A DNA stretch of 6,281 nucleotides from an uncultured Saprospiraceae bacterium. GTDB lineage: Bacteria; Bacteroidota; Bacteroidia; Chitinophagales; Saprospiraceae. A program made the position numbers and the translations under genes. The notes beneath the pieces are model-generated. The model was given only the letters and a program-made list of their open reading frames with translations, had not been told where the DNA came from and made no database searches. Shown here in pieces: positions 1 to 5,362 of this stretch; position 1 is the first letter of the stretch; each line of letters starts with the position of its first letter. The stretch spans positions 1 to 6,281 of the forward strand of contig CALHBW010000217.1 in assembly GCA_937930625.1 (NCBI GenBank), written 5' to 3'.

Positions 1-458
1 TTTGCTTCATCGCACACCCGATGGGCGCGTTCGTAACTCAAACCTGTCATGAGCGCGAGTGTGCGGCGTACATCATTTGTGTCATATAAAGGTTTTCGTT
101 TTTTCTTTTTCGGGTTGCGTTTGTTGTGGTATTCGGCATCGCGCTCCTGAATTTTCGCACTATCCAACAGCATGATACTACACAGGCTTCGCGTAGCATG
201 GGTACACAAAATATCGCCTTGAAAACCATCTTTGACCAACTTGGGCACACGTCCCGTATGGTCGATATGTGCATGTGAAAGTATCAGACAATCAATGTCT
301 TTTGGGTTAAATGCCCATGTGGAGTTGAAATCATCCATATCTTTATCATTACCCTGATACAAGCCGCAATCCAAGAGGATTTTGTAGCCATTATCTAAGG
401 TAATCAAATGTGAACTTCCGGTAACCTGACGTGCCGCACCGCAAAACTTAATTTTCAT
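1..458 (-). CDS. MBL-fold metallo-hydrolase, RNA-processing (CPSF/YSH1-like) type, 5' part
   Basis: The first 152 codons are present; the gene runs off the left edge, so this is the N-terminal third or so of a protein that is normally about 450-470 residues. The start ATG at 458-456 gives the N-terminus MKIKFCGAARQVTGSSH, which fits the family opening strand and its G-x-A-x-x-V-T-G-S-x-H motif. The zinc-binding signature HAHIDHTGRVP lies at residues 62-72 (H62, H64, D66, H67), and LLDCGLYQG at 28-36 is the usual following loop with its Asp. These features match the metallo-beta-lactamase proteins with an RNA-specificity (beta-CASP-like) domain, which cleave or trim RNA; that role is inferred from the family. 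The beta-CASP and C-terminal RMMBL parts lie outside the window. No Shine-Dalgarno is seen, as is usual in Bacteroidota. It lies 22 bases downstream of the nuclease gene on the same strand and is probably cotranscribed with it. Its base composition is more balanced than that of the nuclease. Confidence 0.88.
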   Translation of the reverse strand, partial: MKIKFCGAARQVTGSSHLITLDNGYKILLDCGLYQGNDKDMDDFNSTWAFNPKDIDCLILSHAHIDHTGRVPKLVKDGFQGDILCTHATRSLCSIMLLDSAKIQERDAEYHNKRNPKKKKRKPLYDTNDVRRTLALMTGLSYERAHRVCDEA

Positions 459-461
459 ATT
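453..461. repeat. 9-base direct repeat, copy at the MBL start codon
   Basis: The plus-strand word TTTCATATT (minus strand AATATGAAA) contains the ATG of the MBL gene at 458-456. The same nine bases occur at 1608-1616, immediately upstream of the nuclease gene, so the two copies bracket that gene exactly. It may be a target-site duplication or a duplicated start region. AATATGAAA is also a common start context in AT-rich genomes, so chance cannot be excluded. Confidence 0.45.
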
Positions 462-480
462 CAATATATTGTATTGGGAA

Positions 481-1608
481 TTATTGATTTTTAAATGCTT
501 TTAATTCTTGATTGATTTTTTGGAGTGGTTTGCGGAAAGCAGGTTCTATTTTGAGCATACTTTCCATCATAAATTCCATCATTTTATTCCAATCGTCTTT
601 ATTGTATAGATTTACATCATAGATTCTTTGTTTAATTTTAATGGTTTTTCTCCCCTCTACTTGTTCCCAATTCAATTTGCCTGTTATGGCTTCAATTTCT
701 TCTTTATATTCCAATAATTTTTTGTACACAAATTGATTTTCTTCAACAATACCTCTATTAACGTCAACTTGTGTTCCGGCATATTTGTTTGTGATGGAAA
801 AGTAAAAACCAACACCACTTAATCCTGCCCCTGTACCAATCCAACTTTCTTTAATCGGGCTAATATTAGCAAAAAGGTCGCTTCTTTCATTAAATTTTTG
901 AAGTAATATTTTCCAAAATTCAAGTCGAATTTTGTGCCTGTTTTCGAGTTCGTTTTTTGCCTGTTGTTCTTCCTGTTTTTTCTCTGCCATTTTAATGATA
1001 TAATCAGCGGCTTCTTTTACAGGAATGATTTGCTCAATATTCAGGAAAATTTGTTCATCTAACTTATAAGGCGTTACCTTAAAGCATTGAATTTGAAGGT
1101 TATAATTATTGAGCAACCACAAAACGGTGGAGGTGACTTCTTTTCTATAATTGGCAGCAACAAAAATGATTCGTTGGGTTTCATTTAATTGTACTTCACT
1201 GAAATCTTCCTTTTCGAGAAATTCACAAATTAGGGTTTCGCTATCCTGTTTATCTTGTTTTTTATTTAAATATTGTTGATAAATATTTTTAATTTGTTGT
1301 TTGGAAAGTGTCGAACAATATGCGGCGTATTTTTGTGCCTGCCAAGTGACATCTCGCCCGCTATCATCCAATTTATTTTCAATCACCACCAAATTTCCTA
1401 TCTTATCAATTGCCAATAAATCCAATCGCTCGCGTGTATCGTCAAATCCGTCAAATTCCTTTTGAATAAACAATAACTCCTCACCAAAAGCATCAGGATG
1501 GTTTTCGAGCCATTCCTGTAAATGTTCCCTTTCTCTGAATCCCAATTCTGAGAAAGAATGTGATTGAATTTTTGTAATTCTGTTTTCCTTTTTATCAACT
1601 ACAAACAT
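481..1608 (-). CDS. PD-(D/E)XK nuclease-like protein with DUF4268-type C-terminus
   Basis: This is a complete 375-residue ORF. The N-terminal half carries a restriction-endonuclease-like core: HLQEWLENHP with a conserved-looking Glu (about residues 29-38), RLDLLAID with D63, VVIENK giving E77-x-K79, and TWQAQKYAAY with Q90 and Y94. This D...ExK...Q/Y spacing is that of NucS/EndoMS-like and other DNA-cleaving PD-(D/E)XK families. Residues about 198-225 are Lys/Glu/Gln-rich and probably a helical linker. Residues about 228-365 (FWKILLQKF, then SGVGFYFSI and the acidic/aromatic end) resemble the DUF4268 domain. The whole architecture matches proteins usually annotated only as DUF4268-containing. 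A role in DNA cleavage is inferred, and a defence role is a guess from composition and placement. The gene is AT-rich (11 G/C in 1261-1320, against 30 of 60 in pcm at 2101-2160), which suggests acquisition. The start at 1608 is the only in-frame ATG before the motifs; a second ATG at 1613-1611 is out of frame. Confidence 0.85.
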   Translation of the reverse strand: MFVVDKKENRITKIQSHSFSELGFREREHLQEWLENHPDAFGEELLFIQKEFDGFDDTRERLDLLAIDKIGNLVVIENKLDDSGRDVTWQAQKYAAYCSTLSKQQIKNIYQQYLNKKQDKQDSETLICEFLEKEDFSEVQLNETQRIIFVAANYRKEVTSTVLWLLNNYNLQIQCFKVTPYKLDEQIFLNIEQIIPVKEAADYIIKMAEKKQEEQQAKNELENRHKIRLEFWKILLQKFNERSDLFANISPIKESWIGTGAGLSGVGFYFSITNKYAGTQVDVNRGIVEENQFVYKKLLEYKEEIEAITGKLNWEQVEGRKTIKIKQRIYDVNLYNKDDWNKMMEFMMESMLKIEPAFRKPLQKINQELKAFKNQ

Positions 1609-1616
1609 TTCATATT
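1608..1616. repeat. 9-base direct repeat, copy upstream of the nuclease gene
   Basis: This is the second copy of TTTCATATT, identical to 453-461. On the minus strand it reads AATATGAAA, and its ATG (1613-1611) is out of frame with the nuclease start at 1608. It thus looks like a relic start codon left ahead of the nuclease gene, about 46 bases downstream of a candidate promoter. Confidence 0.45.
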
Positions 1617-1658
1617 TTTTTATCAGTTATGAAAATTCGCTTAAAGTTAAACATTTTA

Positions 1659-1666
1659 CAAAAATA
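1659..1666 (-). promoter_or_regulatory. Candidate Bacteroidota -7 element for the nuclease/MBL operon
   Basis: The minus strand reads TATTTTTG, a full match to the Bacteroidota consensus TAnnTTTG. It lies about 50 bases upstream of the nuclease ATG. No clean TTG -33 element is present at 17-23 bases, only GTTA around 1685-1688, so this is a partial promoter call. The same element would originally have served the MBL gene if the nuclease is an insertion. Confidence 0.4.
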
Positions 1667-1682
1667 TCCACCCGAAATTGCA

Positions 1683-1690
1683 TAACTTCG
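1683..1690 (+). promoter_or_regulatory. Candidate -7 element for pcm (TAnnTTyG type)
   Basis: The plus strand reads TAACTTCG followed by CACT, a seven-of-eight match to TAnnTTTG. No TTG -33 is visible at the expected distance. If it is used, transcription would begin near 1697 and the whole 1699-1817 repeat would form the roughly 120-base leader of the pcm mRNA. It is placed back to back with the minus-strand element at 1659-1666. Confidence 0.33.
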
Positions 1691-1698
1691 CACTAAAG

Positions 1699-1817
1699 CA
1701 ATGCGACAATGCTGAAATGCGATAATGCTACAATAGGTATTATTATCGTATTGTAGCTTTCACGTATTACTATTTATTATCATTGTAGCATTTCATCATT
1801 TAAGCATTATCGCATTG
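1699..1817. repeat. Mosaic inverted repeat filling the pcm leader
   Basis: Two adjacent left units (1699-1713, and 1715-1729 carrying AATGCGATAATGCT) share 13 of 15 positions. The right unit AGCATTATCGCATTG at 1803-1817 is their reverse complement: it pairs perfectly over 14 bases with 1716-1729 and over 14 of 15 bases with 1699-1713. Nested inside, GCTACAATA (1727-1735) pairs with TATTGTAGC (1749-1757) to form a 9-base stem, and TGCTACAAT recurs inverted as ATTGTAGCA at 1782-1790, as does TGAAATGC (1713-1720) as GCATTTCA (1788-1795). The right unit ends exactly on the G of the TTG start codon of pcm. There is no transposase or terminal structure of a known insertion element, and the function is unknown. 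Confidence 0.8.
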
Positions 1818-2462
1818 GATACATACAGACACAAAGGAATGAGGCGCAAGCTCGTAGAGACGCTCGTAAAAAAGGGCATCAAAAATGAGGCAGTGCTCTC
1901 GGCAATTGGAGCGATTCCGCGTCATAGTTTTCTTGATGGTGCATTTGAGGAGCAAGCCTATGAGGATAGGGCGTTTCCAATTGGTGCAGAGCAGACGATT
2001 TCGCAACCTTATACCGTAGCATATCAAACGATGCTTTTGGAAATTAATAAGCGCGATACGGTCTTGGAGATTGGTACGGGCTCGGGCTATCAGGCTTGTG
2101 TATTGGCGGAAATGGGGGCGCGGGTCTTTACAGTGGAGCGTCAAGAAGAATTGCATGAATCGGCAAAGCGGATGTTTGACCTGCTCGGCTACCCACGCAT
2201 ACGGGCGTATCTGCGCGATGGTTATAAGGGTTTGCGAGAGTTCGCGCCTTTTGATAGAATACTCGTAACGGCTGCTGCACCTTATATTCCTGATGCCCTT
2301 TTGGAGCAACTCAAACCGGGGGGCATTCTCGTCATTCCCATCGGCGAAGACCGTCAAACGATGACTCGCGTGCGGCGTATTGATGAAAAAGATTTTGTAT
2401 ATGAAGAACTTGATGCCTTTCGTTTTGTTCCATTTTTAAAAGGGGTGATTCGTGACTCGTGA
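1815..2462 (+). CDS. pcm: Protein-L-isoaspartate O-methyltransferase
   Basis: This 215-residue cytosolic enzyme uses S-adenosylmethionine to methylate L-isoaspartyl residues in aged proteins, starting their repair. The family motif AYEDRAFPIGAEQTISQPY is at residues 48-66. The SAM-binding motif I is VLEIGTGSGYQ at 83-93, followed by VFTVER at 104-109, FDRILVTAAAP at 146-156 and LKPGGILVIPIG at 166-177. Length and motif order are normal for the family. The start is taken as TTG at 1815 because the resulting MDTYRHKGMRRKLV is the usual N-terminus in Bacteroidota. The first in-frame ATG (1839) would remove the conserved DTYRHKG, and no in-frame ATG lies upstream. The TTG is the last three bases of an inverted repeat. 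The C-terminal residues VIRDS are encoded by repeat sequence that continues into the spacer, where the family normally ends near the preceding FVPFLKG. It is probably cotranscribed with pssA. Confidence 0.93.
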   Translation: MDTYRHKGMRRKLVETLVKKGIKNEAVLSAIGAIPRHSFLDGAFEEQAYEDRAFPIGAEQTISQPYTVAYQTMLLEINKRDTVLEIGTGSGYQACVLAEMGARVFTVERQEELHESAKRMFDLLGYPRIRAYLRDGYKGLREFAPFDRILVTAAAPYIPDALLEQLKPGGILVIPIGEDRQTMTRVRRIDEKDFVYEELDAFRFVPFLKGVIRDS

Positions 2463-2575
2463 AATCGTTTATCCGTGTACTCGTTTATTCGTTGACCCGT
2501 TATTCGTGTACTCATTTATCTGATAAATACGCGAATCAACGAGTCAACGAATAACGAATCAACGAACACACGAAA
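2451..2575. repeat. Iterated-word imperfect hairpin between pcm and pssA
   Basis: The spacer is a long palindrome centred on T2521, where ATTTATC (2514-2520) faces GATAAAT (2522-2528). Outer arms 2481-2506 and 2532-2557 are reverse complements at about 24 of 27 aligned positions. Inside the left half, CGTGTACTCGTTTAT (2474-2488) is repeated at 2505-2519 with one mismatch, and a shortened version CGTGACTCGT is at 2451-2460. In the right half, CGAATCAACGA occurs at 2532-2542 and 2555-2565. The left edge encodes the last residues and stop of Pcm, and the right edge stops three bases before the pssA ATG. It has no poly-T tract after the stem, so it is not a typical intrinsic terminator. An RNA hairpin between two cotranscribed genes is plausible. 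Confidence 0.82.
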
Positions 2576-2577
2576 TT

Positions 2578-3294
2578 ATGAAAAAGCATATTCCAAACAT
2601 CTTGACCCTAATGAACCTGTTTGCCGGCTGCATGGCGATTCTGCATTTGTTGAATGGAGAGTGGCGGCTTGTTCCGGTCTTTGCCTTGATTGGCTTGATT
2701 GGTGATGCGACTGATGGCATAGTGGCGCGGACTTTGGGCGTACATTCACCGCTTGGAAAGGAACTCGATTCGCTGGCAGATATGGTGACATTTGGTGTGC
2801 TTCCGGGTGCGATACTATATCACTTAATGGCAACGACTTATACGGGAACTTTTGATTATCAGGGTGTGGTATGGGCAGCGATTCCGGGATTTATCATTAG
2901 CATGTTTTCGGCATTACGCTTGGCGAAATTCAATGTTGATGAACGCCAAACAACAGATTTTATCGGCTTGGCAACACCTGCGAGTACGGGCTTTTTTATG
3001 GGCTTGTATCTGATAGTGCATTTTGATACCTTCATTCCGGCAGATTGGGTGTTGAGTTTGCCCTTGCTTTATATTCTTGGGCTGGTATTTTCGTATTTTT
3101 TAATTTCGGAAATACGAATGTTTGGATTGAAATTCAAGCATTGGGGCTGGCGTGGGAATGAACTGCCGTATATTTTTCTGATTACTTGTGTTTTGTTGAT
3201 AGTATTCCTTCGTTTGGGCGCGTTTTCTATCGGAATTTTGACCTATCTCACTATCGTATTATTGGATAATGTTTTCCTTAAAAAAACAAAATAA
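2578..3294 (+). CDS. pssA: CDP-diacylglycerol--serine O-phosphatidyltransferase
   Basis: This integral membrane enzyme transfers phosphatidyl from CDP-diacylglycerol to L-serine to make phosphatidylserine, the precursor of phosphatidylethanolamine. The CDP-alcohol phosphotransferase signature is complete: D43, D46-G47, A50-R51, G60, D64 and D68 in GDATDGIVAR...PLGKELDSLAD. N-terminal IPNILTLMNLFAGCMAI and ADMVTFGVLPG after the motif are typical of the Bacillus/Bacteroidota PssA type rather than the PgsA type. Several hydrophobic segments follow (about residues 96-114, 137-152, 158-178, 198-212 and 214-231). At 238 residues the length is normal. The ATG at 2578 lies right after the spacer hairpin; no in-spacer promoter of the TAnnTTTG type is visible, so transcription from the pcm side is likely. 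Composition is like pcm and unlike the AT-rich genes nearby. Confidence 0.93.
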   Translation: MKKHIPNILTLMNLFAGCMAILHLLNGEWRLVPVFALIGLIGDATDGIVARTLGVHSPLGKELDSLADMVTFGVLPGAILYHLMATTYTGTFDYQGVVWAAIPGFIISMFSALRLAKFNVDERQTTDFIGLATPASTGFFMGLYLIVHFDTFIPADWVLSLPLLYILGLVFSYFLISEIRMFGLKFKHWGWRGNELPYIFLITCVLLIVFLRLGAFSIGILTYLTIVLLDNVFLKKTK

Positions 3295-3337
3295 TGGTAT
3301 GAAATTCCAAGCACCAAAATCCAAAAAACACGAATGA

Positions 3338-3372
3338 AAATTAATCATTAATCGTTAACCATTAATCATTAT
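3338..3372. repeat. Short iterated-word repeat at the pssA/crtZ junction
   Basis: ATTAATCATTA occurs at 3340-3350 and again at 3361-3371. Between and across them, 3347-3366 is a 20-base near-palindrome (one mismatched pair) centred on GTTAAC at 3354-3359. The right copy runs into crtZ and encodes its stop codon and last Asn-Asn-Asp residues on the minus strand. Just before it, 3301-3332 is A/C-rich with CCAAGCACCAAAATCCAAAA-like wording. The 67-base convergent spacer has no obvious intrinsic terminator. Confidence 0.65.
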
Positions 3373-3832
3373 TACTCCGTTTTCCATAGAATTTTTTATC
3401 TACGACTAATAAGCCAAAAGACTCACAATTTTCCTTAGTTTGCTTGCTGTGATGTGCGCCATGTGCGCGCAGTATCGCCCGCGAGTAGGTCGAATCCAAT
3501 ACCTTGAACCACTTAAAACGCCGATGAATATACACATCGTGAATCAGAAAATAAGTCAGCCCATATAATGCAATTCCCACACCGACAAAGAACAACCAAA
3601 ACACCTGCGGATACATCGACCCTATCATAAAACTCGCCGCACTCGGCACAGCAAATACAAAGAAAAAGCGGTCATTTTTCTCAAAAAATCCTTCCTTTTC
3701 GTGGGGTTTGTGATGGTCTTCGTGCCATGTCCACAGGATGCCGTGCATCACGTATTTGTGCGCGAACCATGCGATAAATTCCATGCCGGCATATGCCGCA
3801 ATTGTCACCGAAATATAGAGTAGAATATTCAT
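3362..3832 (-). CDS. crtZ: Beta-carotene 3-hydroxylase, fatty acid hydroxylase superfamily
   Basis: This 156-residue membrane di-iron enzyme hydroxylates the ionone rings of beta-carotene, leading to zeaxanthin. All four histidine motifs are present: H25-KYVM-H30, H37-ED-HH41, H98-DVYI-H103 and H124-GA-HH128. Hydrophobic helices lie at about residues 3-22, 57-75 and 77-97. The start is ATG 3832-3830, giving MNILLYISV, which begins at the first helix as in other CrtZ. An in-frame extension of 57 residues from an ATG at 4003 is possible, but has no family character and would overlap the divergent gene. The last residues SNND come from a short repeat at the 3' end. The gene stands alone, convergent to pssA and divergent from the SEFIR/TIR gene. 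No other carotenoid gene is in the window. Confidence 0.9.
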   Translation of the reverse strand: MNILLYISVTIAAYAGMEFIAWFAHKYVMHGILWTWHEDHHKPHEKEGFFEKNDRFFFVFAVPSAASFMIGSMYPQVFWLFFVGVGIALYGLTYFLIHDVYIHRRFKWFKVLDSTYSRAILRAHGAHHSKQTKENCESFGLLVVDKKFYGKRSNND

Positions 3833-3930
3833 TTTTGATTTGTTTGAATAGAAAACAGGGGCGTGGGGATTTTGTTTATCCCATCCAATTTGTATTCCGC
3901 GATAATACACAGAAATTCGATTATTTTGGT

Positions 3931-3938
3931 TAATTTTG
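3931..3938 (+). promoter_or_regulatory. Candidate Bacteroidota -7 element upstream of the SEFIR/TIR gene
   Basis: TAATTTTG matches TAnnTTTG in full. No TTG -33 is found at 17-23 bases. The SEFIR/TIR ATG is 52 bases downstream of its end. The ghost start ATGCAAAA at 3963-3970 is only 24 bases downstream, which fits this promoter having originally served the small ORF and symporter. Confidence 0.35.
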
Positions 3939-3960
3939 ATTGAGATAATTAAAATATCAT

Positions 3961-3970
3961 TTATGCAAAA
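3961..3970. repeat. 10-base direct repeat, copy upstream of the SEFIR/TIR gene
   Basis: TTATGCAAAA is identical to 5363-5372, where it contains the start codon of the 39-residue ORF. Here it opens as Met-Gln-Asn and hits a TGA stop at once. The two copies bracket the SEFIR/TIR gene, 1402 bases apart. Either a duplicated start region from an insertion, or an AT-rich coincidence. Confidence 0.45.
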
Positions 3971-3990
3971 TTGAAAATAAAATAATCCAC

Positions 3991-5349
3991 ATGGACACGC
4001 CAAGAGTTTTTATTTCTTATTCATGGGACAATGAAAGTCACAAAACTTGGGTACGAAATTTAGTTAAAGACCTCCGTAGTAATGGAGTAGATGCTATATT
4101 AGACCAATATGAGATGAAAGCAGGTGACAATATAATCTACTTCATGGAAAAAGCAATTGATGATACTGACATGGTTTTATTAATCCTTACCGAAAATTAT
4201 AGATTAAAAGCGGAAGAACGTAGCGGAGGTGTAGGTTACGAATACACGATAATCAATGCAGAATGGTATCAAAATCAAACTGAAAACACCAAATTTATCC
4301 CTTTACTTCGTGATAAAGCTGAAAAGTGCCTACCTGTTTTTTTGCGTTCTTACATGTGTATAGACATGAGTAATGACGAGAATTATGATTTAAAAATTGA
4401 AGAACTGTTGAGGAGAATATTCAATGAACCCACACACCAGAAACCCGAAATTGGGAAGCGCCCAAACTTTAATAAAAAAAGAAAAACAGACATTCAGCAA
4501 TATACTACAGATAGATATAAACGAGAAGTTCATAAGAATAATACATTTGCAAAAAGAGCCACAAAACTTTTATCATCAAGTTCACTAAATATCAATAAAC
4601 CGTCTCTAGGAAACTTCCAATTCTCGACTTCATTGCTTACTGACTTTACGTATGTATTTTTATTTAGTGGATTCATTATTTCAACCATATTCGTGAAGTA
4701 TTTTAATTTAGATAATATAATTACTAACATCTTTATATTTAGTTTAGTCCTAATGGCTGGCATTATTCACGCACGAATATTTCAAAAAATTATTGAAGGC
4801 TCATTAACTAGATATACACTGATAATTAGTGTCCTTAGTGCTATCTTAATCTTATGCATATTAAGGTTATCTACTTTTCCTATGGAAGCATATAATTTAT
4901 ACCTATTCTTATCATTTTGGGTTGGAACAATTCTTATAAGAAGAATAAATACCTTAAAAAAAGAATACCCAAAACACAAAATAAGTCATGGAAACATGAA
5001 GGTTTCCCCCGCGCAAATTAGAGAATCTCAAAGAATAAGGACAACATTAATGTTTCCCGTGAGCAATAAGTCCGATGAACTCACACCTATTAATATTTAC
5101 ATGCTAAGTGATATAGAATTTAGTATAAATATTTTCCAAATGATTAGACAATATAACACCCGGTCAGATCTGCCGCATATCGATACACTTGATAAAAAAG
5201 GAAATGAATACGAATATCAATTTTTCTATAAGTCTTATAACTGGTGGAGTCGTCCAAAATTTATCGACCCAGAATTAACTGTGGGGAGAAACAGAATACA
5301 GTCTAAAGACGTAATCACTTGTAAAAGATTTAAACAGACTTTAAAATAG
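3991..5349 (+). CDS. SEFIR/TIR-domain protein with four membrane helices
   Basis: A 452-residue protein with an N-terminal SEFIR/TIR domain (about 4-145): RVFISYSWDNESHKTWV at 5-21, then ILDQYEMKAGDNIIYFME (36-53), DMVLLILTENY (60-70) and SGGVGYEYTIINAE (78-91). E84 or E91 is a candidate catalytic glutamate of the NAD-cleaving kind; which one, and whether it is active, cannot be told here. Residues 150-190 form a basic, polar linker (KKRK at 162-165). Four hydrophobic segments follow at about 217-237, 241-259, 273-293 and 299-317. The C-terminal 120 residues (about 333-452) are soluble, end in YNWWSRPKF and basic residues, and I do not recognise them. TIR domains in bacteria commonly deplete NAD or make signal nucleotides during phage defence; that role here is inferred. 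The gene is very AT-rich (11 G/C in 4681-4740 against 32 of 60 in the symporter at 5581-5640), pointing to transfer. It lies 15 bases ahead of the small ORF. Confidence 0.85.
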   Translation: MDTPRVFISYSWDNESHKTWVRNLVKDLRSNGVDAILDQYEMKAGDNIIYFMEKAIDDTDMVLLILTENYRLKAEERSGGVGYEYTIINAEWYQNQTENTKFIPLLRDKAEKCLPVFLRSYMCIDMSNDENYDLKIEELLRRIFNEPTHQKPEIGKRPNFNKKRKTDIQQYTTDRYKREVHKNNTFAKRATKLLSSSSLNINKPSLGNFQFSTSLLTDFTYVFLFSGFIISTIFVKYFNLDNIITNIFIFSLVLMAGIIHARIFQKIIEGSLTRYTLIISVLSAILILCILRLSTFPMEAYNLYLFLSFWVGTILIRRINTLKKEYPKHKISHGNMKVSPAQIRESQRIRTTLMFPVSNKSDELTPINIYMLSDIEFSINIFQMIRQYNTRSDLPHIDTLDKKGNEYEYQFFYKSYNWWSRPKFIDPELTVGRNRIQSKDVITCKRFKQTLK

Positions 5350-5362
5350 CTTAAATTAATAG

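Noticed and set aside
47..274. Minus-strand 75-residue frame within the MBL gene
   Set aside because: It is out of frame with the HxHxDH-bearing frame that spans the same bases.
1609..1814. Insertion sequence remnant
   Set aside because: The inverted repeats are internal and nested, there is no transposase fragment in any frame, and no flanking target duplication of this segment was seen.
1839..1841. ATG as the pcm start
   Set aside because: It would delete the conserved DTYRHKG N-terminus; the TTG at 1815 fits the family better.
1800..2357. Long minus-strand frame opposite pcm
   Set aside because: The plus strand encodes all Pcm motifs in order; the minus-strand translation has no recognisable family pattern and is a shadow.
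2474..2557. Rho-independent terminator after pcm
   Set aside because: The stem is long, imperfect and AT-rich with no U-tract on the 3' side; pssA follows at once on the same strand.
2451..2575. CRISPR array
   Set aside because: The repeated words are short, vary between copies, occur in both orientations and have no uniform spacers; no cas gene is nearby.
3833..4003. 57-residue N-terminal extension of CrtZ in the same frame
   Set aside because: CrtZ proteins begin at the first membrane helix. The extension has no family residues, is of AT-rich spacer composition and would overlap the start of the divergent SEFIR/TIR gene.
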